From contig JASLEL010000221.1 of the NCBI GenBank assembly GCA_030151145.1, forward strand, positions 1 through 15,943: a stretch of DNA of 15,943 nucleotides, written 5' to 3'. The notes under the pieces are model-generated. The model saw nothing but the letters and a program-made list of their open reading frames with translations. It was not told the origin of the DNA and searched no databases. The stretch is from Aquirhabdus sp. Lineage in GTDB: Bacteria; Pseudomonadota; Gammaproteobacteria; Pseudomonadales; Moraxellaceae. Below, one piece after another: positions 13,192 to 15,943 of this stretch. A program made the position numbers and the translations under genes. Positions within the stretch are counted from its first letter, which is position 1. Each line of letters begins with the position of its first letter.

Positions 13192-13461
13192 TTAGCGTGG
13201 CGGACCCGATAGCTCTTTACGGATAAAGCCATAGATCGCCAGCACAAAGACGGCACCAATCACGGCACCAAACAGGCCAGCGGCATTATCCTGATAAAAA
13301 CCAAAATGACGTCCTGCGACATTGGCGAGCCAAGAGCCTGCGATGCCGAGCAGCATGGTGATGAGAAAACCCGCTTTCTGTGGACCGGGATAGAGGGCGC
13401 GTGCCAAGAGTCCAGCAAAAAAACCGATCACTATACTGTAAATGAGGCCGTGTCCTTGCAT
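13192..13461 (-). CDS. GlsB/YeaQ/YmgE family small membrane protein
   Basis: The 89-residue protein belongs to the small stress-associated inner-membrane family long called transglycosylase-associated, whose biochemical role is not established. It has three hydrophobic segments: about 7-24 (IYSIVIGFFAGLLARALY), 30-46 (AGFLITMLLGIAGSWLA) and 61-82 (AGLFGAVIGAVFVLAIYGFI). The glycine spacing GFFAGLLAR, GIAGSWL and GAVIGAV is typical. The PGPQKAG loop after segment 1 is also a family trait, and a short basic tail (RKELSGPPR) ends it. AAGG precedes the ATG. It starts 31 bases after the hypothetical gene upstream and is followed by a strong terminator, so it is probably the last gene of the row, though its own stress promoter could exist in the short gap. 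Confidence 0.88.
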   Translation of the reverse strand: MQGHGLIYSIVIGFFAGLLARALYPGPQKAGFLITMLLGIAGSWLANVAGRHFGFYQDNAAGLFGAVIGAVFVLAIYGFIRKELSGPPR

Positions 13462-13492
13462 TGCTCTATCGCCTTATCGGGTGGGTCGGTCT

Positions 13493-13873
13493 TTAGAATG
13501 ATGATGTGTCTTTCTGTGTGGGCAGATAATACTGGATCTGACTATCCAGCCAGCGGCGCAGCTCTTGCCGCAGAGGATCCAGTGCGCGTTCAATCATGGC
13601 GTTGGCCTGTTCCTGCAGTTGCTCTTCCAGTGGCGAAAGCAGTCGCTCTGCCTGTGTCGCCGGATTTGCTGGGGTGGCGGCGGGTGTGCTGCTGCTCGGC
13701 TGGCTGATGTCGAGATCATCGGGTTGTTGCTGATCTTTTTCCCAGTCTTCAAAGCGGGTTTCCGGCTCCAGCAAAAGACAGATGCTGCTCAGTTCACGCA
13801 GCACCTGACGTCGTTCGCTGTAAGGTGCAGCCAGCCAGCGTTGCGGAAAATTATTTCCCAGTTGTAGAGACAT
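13493..13873 (-). CDS. Hypothetical protein between holC and the GlsB-like gene
   Basis: I do not recognise this 126-residue protein. It has a conserved-looking N-terminal part (LGNNFPQRWLAAPYSERRQVLRELSSICLLLEPETRFEDWE, residues 5-44), a low-complexity linker rich in Pro, Ser, Ala and Thr (about 45-75), and a charged helical C-terminal part (LLSPLEEQLQEQANAMIERALDPLRQELRRWLDSQIQYYL, 78-117) that may form a coiled coil. There is no signal peptide or membrane segment. An AAGGGG motif precedes the ATG, so it is well expressed by appearance. It lies 58 bases after holC and 31 before the GlsB-like gene. Its neighbours suggest, without proving, a link to replication or a shared transcript only. 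Confidence 0.7.
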   Translation of the reverse strand: MSLQLGNNFPQRWLAAPYSERRQVLRELSSICLLLEPETRFEDWEKDQQQPDDLDISQPSSSTPAATPANPATQAERLLSPLEEQLQEQANAMIERALDPLRQELRRWLDSQIQYYLPTQKDTSSF

Positions 13874-13931
13874 ATGCTTCCCCTTAATTTAATCTCAAAA
13901 TCAGACGCAGGCTTGCGCTATGCAGATGAGT

Positions 13932-14417
13932 TCAGATTGCCTGTGCCAAGCGATGCATGACCGGCGTAATCCCTTGCTGCTGGTAGGCCCGGTAACGCGT
14001 TCGTCCCTGTATCTTGGCCTCTTCATGGGCTTCGATGATTTCAAAAATACGCTCCACCTGTGCCGGGTCAATGGTGGCCGCTGCGAGATTGATACAGAGC
14101 AGTGGCCGACGCATTGGATCTTCTTCATGGGTGGTGTCGATGGCATCCTGTCGTGCTGCAAGATAGGCCTCGATCGAAGTCGACAGATGTACGGCGACCT
14201 GCGGATCATAGATGCGTGCATCACTGATGCGATGTGGAATGAAGCTGGTCGGCTGGTAGGTCCACAGCAGTTCGTCCAGCACATGTTGCTCGCTATCATC
14301 CCGGCAGAGCAGCAGTACATCCAGACCCTCCATGAGGGCCCGTTGACAGAGCTTACAGGCCAGATGCTGGGCACGTGCATCCGCATGCTCCAGCAGATAA
14401 AAACTGACCTTACTCAT
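13932..14417 (-). CDS. holC: DNA polymerase III chi subunit HolC
   Basis: Chi links the clamp loader to SSB through the psi subunit and helps primer hand-off at the replication fork. The 161-residue protein opens with SKVSFYLLEHADARAQHLACKLCQRALMEGLDVLLLCRDDSEQHVLDELLWTYQPTSFIPHRI, which is the HolC pattern, including the WTY/FIPH block. RPLLCINLAAATIDPAQVERIFEIIEAHEEAKIQGRTRYRAYQQQG completes the fold, so it is slightly longer than E. coli HolC (147). The ATG at 14417 has an AGGA about 10 bases upstream. It starts 25 bases after the pepA stop, the usual pepA-holC pairing in gammaproteobacteria, so the two are very likely one transcript. Confidence 0.93.
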   Translation of the reverse strand: MSKVSFYLLEHADARAQHLACKLCQRALMEGLDVLLLCRDDSEQHVLDELLWTYQPTSFIPHRISDARIYDPQVAVHLSTSIEAYLAARQDAIDTTHEEDPMRRPLLCINLAAATIDPAQVERIFEIIEAHEEAKIQGRTRYRAYQQQGITPVMHRLAQAI

Positions 14418-14442
14418 CGATCATTGATCCTGCGTGCTGTGC

Positions 14443-15943
14443 TTACACACCGGCGCGTTTGCGCAGGAACTGCAGGATCATCGGTACTGGGCGTCCTGTA
14501 GAGCCTTTATTGGCACCCGTGGTATTGGCGGTACCGGCGATGTCGAGGTGGGCCCAGCGGTACTGTTTGGTATAGCGCCACAGGAAGCAGGCGGCGGTGG
14601 TCGCACCGGCAGTACGGCCGCCGATGTTTGCCATGTCGGCCACCGGCGAGTCGAGCAGTTCCTGATAGTCTTCGAGCATCGGCAGACGCCAGACGCGGTC
14701 ATGGGATTCAAGCCCTGCCGCCGTCAGTTCATTGACCAGTGCCTCATCCGCGCTAAAGAGCCCTGTCACCACATCACCGAGTGCAATGATACATGCACCT
14801 GTCAGGGTTGCCATATCGATGACGACGTCGGGATTAAAGCGTTCGATATAGGTCAGCGTGTCGCACAGCACCAGACGGCCTTCGGCATCGGTGTTGAGGA
14901 TTTCGACGGTTTGTCCGCTCATGGAGGTGACGATGTCGCCCGGACGGGTGGCGCGACCCGATGGCATGTTTTCGGCGCAGGCCAGCGCACCGACCAGATT
15001 GATCGGCAGACGGGCCACGCAGACGGCGCGCACGATACCGAGCACGGCAGCCGCGCCGCTCATGTCAAACTTCATGTCTTCCATGCCGGGGCCGGGCTTG
15101 AGCGAGATACCACCGGTGTCGAAGGTAATGCCTTTGCCGACCAATACCACGGGTTTGCTGCTGTCGTTTTTGCCGGTGTATTCCAGTGTGACCAGACGAC
15201 CGGGACGCTCGGAGCCTTTGGATACCGCAAGAAAGGTATTCATGCCGAGTTCGGCCATCTGGGCTTCGTCCAGTACGGTCACATGCAAAAGGTCTGGGAA
15301 TTCTGCCGCCAATGCCTGTGCCTGTTCGGCGAGATATTCTGGGAAAACCACATTGCCGGGCTGGTTGGCGAGATTACGTGTGAAGGTTTGTCCGATATGG
15401 GTCGCGTTGACCAGATTAATGCGCGCTTGCAGACCTGCGGCATCGGCTGATTGCAGGGTGATGCTCTTCAGGATGGTGGTGGATTTCTTGCTCTTGTAGA
15501 CATCAAAGTGGTAAGCCTTGTTGGCCAATGCCAGTGCAAAAGGTTCCAGCGTCGCATCCGAAATGCGTTCAACCGAGATCACGGCACGCTCGGTGCGCTC
15601 AGCCAATGCCTTGATGATGGCAGCTGCCAGCTTCTGGGATTGTCCTGCATTGAGCTCACTGGCATTGCCTGTGCCGACCAGCAGTAACTGCTCAAAACCT
15701 TCTAATGCGGTCTGATACAGTGGCAGGGTCTCGCCCAGTTTACCGCCGAATCCGGAACGTTCTGCCAACTGACGGATCTGCTGTACGGCATCGTCGGACC
15801 AGGCTGCTGGCAGATGGGCCAGTTCATTGTCGACGAGCACGACCAGAATGTCGTTAGGATGTTGGGCGACCGCTTGCGACTGGATGTCGATGGAGAGGGC
15901 AGCCAGCAGGGGCAGAGGATGTTCGGCGGGATTGACAGCAGAC
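14443..15943 (-). CDS. pepA: Leucyl aminopeptidase PepA (start outside window)
   Basis: PepA is an M17 di-metal aminopeptidase that releases N-terminal leucine and other residues in the cytoplasm; in E. coli it also works as a DNA-binding accessory in plasmid dimer resolution and regulation. The frame runs open to the window edge, giving about 500 visible residues compared with 503 in E. coli, so only a few N-terminal codons are missing. The active site is visible as VLVGKGITFDTGGISLKP (metal-binding Lys and Asp), KFDMSGAAAVLG and the family signature NTDAEGRLVLCD with metal-binding Asp and Glu, followed by DMATLTGACIIALG. C-terminal ADMANIGGR, WAHLDIAGTA and GRPVPMILQFL are typical. The apparent GTG start at 15840 is not real. 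It leads the row toward holC. Confidence 0.95.
   Translation of the reverse strand, partial: SAVNPAEHPLPLLAALSIDIQSQAVAQHPNDILVVLVDNELAHLPAAWSDDAVQQIRQLAERSGFGGKLGETLPLYQTALEGFEQLLLVGTGNASELNAGQSQKLAAAIIKALAERTERAVISVERISDATLEPFALALANKAYHFDVYKSKKSTTILKSITLQSADAAGLQARINLVNATHIGQTFTRNLANQPGNVVFPEYLAEQAQALAAEFPDLLHVTVLDEAQMAELGMNTFLAVSKGSERPGRLVTLEYTGKNDSSKPVVLVGKGITFDTGGISLKPGPGMEDMKFDMSGAAAVLGIVRAVCVARLPINLVGALACAENMPSGRATRPGDIVTSMSGQTVEILNTDAEGRLVLCDTLTYIERFNPDVVIDMATLTGACIIALGDVVTGLFSADEALVNELTAAGLESHDRVWRLPMLEDYQELLDSPVADMANIGGRTAGATTAACFLWRYTKQYRWAHLDIAGTANTTGANKGSTGRPVPMILQFLRKRAGV

Noticed and set aside
14434..15450. 338-codon frame on the plus strand across pepA
   Set aside because: It runs opposite to the clear pepA coding sequence and has no domain signal; a codon-bias shadow.
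15838..15840. GTG at 15840 as the pepA start
   Set aside because: The frame continues open with PepA-like sequence to the window edge and the product would be about 35 residues short.

Overview
The window reads as chromosomal DNA of a gammaproteobacterium in the Pseudomonadales, most likely Moraxellaceae (Acinetobacter relatives). The reasons are the AdeT-type proteins known from Acinetobacter, the erpA-anmK-tyrS neighbourhood also found in Pseudomonadales, the HxGH/KMSKS subclass of tyrosyl-tRNA synthetase, and Pseudomonas-type parS sites. Genus is inferred, not shown. Base composition is moderate and fairly even, apart from an AT-rich patch near 5280-5410. I see no IS element, phage gene, CRISPR array, tRNA or rRNA.

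Layout. (1) 1-754, minus: the first 250 codons of a YheS-type ABC-F ATPase, cut by the window start. (2) 1138-4653, plus: three tandem paralogues of AdeT1/AdeT2-like secreted putative solute-binding proteins; a hairpin follows each of the first two. (3) 4848-5183, plus: erpA (Fe-S carrier) with its own promoter and terminator. (4) 5673-8265, plus: a prokaryotic small-GTPase module. A Roadblock/LC7 protein forms its own unit. It is followed by a probable operon of a 311-aa coupler-like protein (receiver-like N-terminus, winged-helix-like C-terminus), a Ras-like GTPase with a GTPGQ switch, and a second Roadblock/LC7 protein. (5) 8293-9411, minus: anmK. (6) 9586-12098, plus: tyrS and a GSTCD/METTL25-like methyltransferase. 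(7) 12176-12976, minus: an acyl-CoA thioesterase-like protein behind a 16-bp dyad that looks like a TetR-family operator. (8) 13192-15943, minus: a pepA-holC-hypothetical-GlsB-like gene row, with pepA cut at the window end.

Two parS-like palindromes (TGTTCCACGTGGAACA at 9458-9473 and a near copy at 13090-13105) lie in the only two intergenic gaps available there, 3.6 kb apart. They suggest ParB loading here and possible proximity to the replication origin.

The most interesting system is the GTPase/Roadblock module. Its order (Roadblock, HTH-like coupler, GTPase) mirrors actinobacterial conservons but lacks a kinase, carries a second Roadblock protein, and gives the coupler a receiver-like front end. 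It is a candidate MglA/MglB-like switch for polarity, motility or surface sensing; its function here is not known from sequence.
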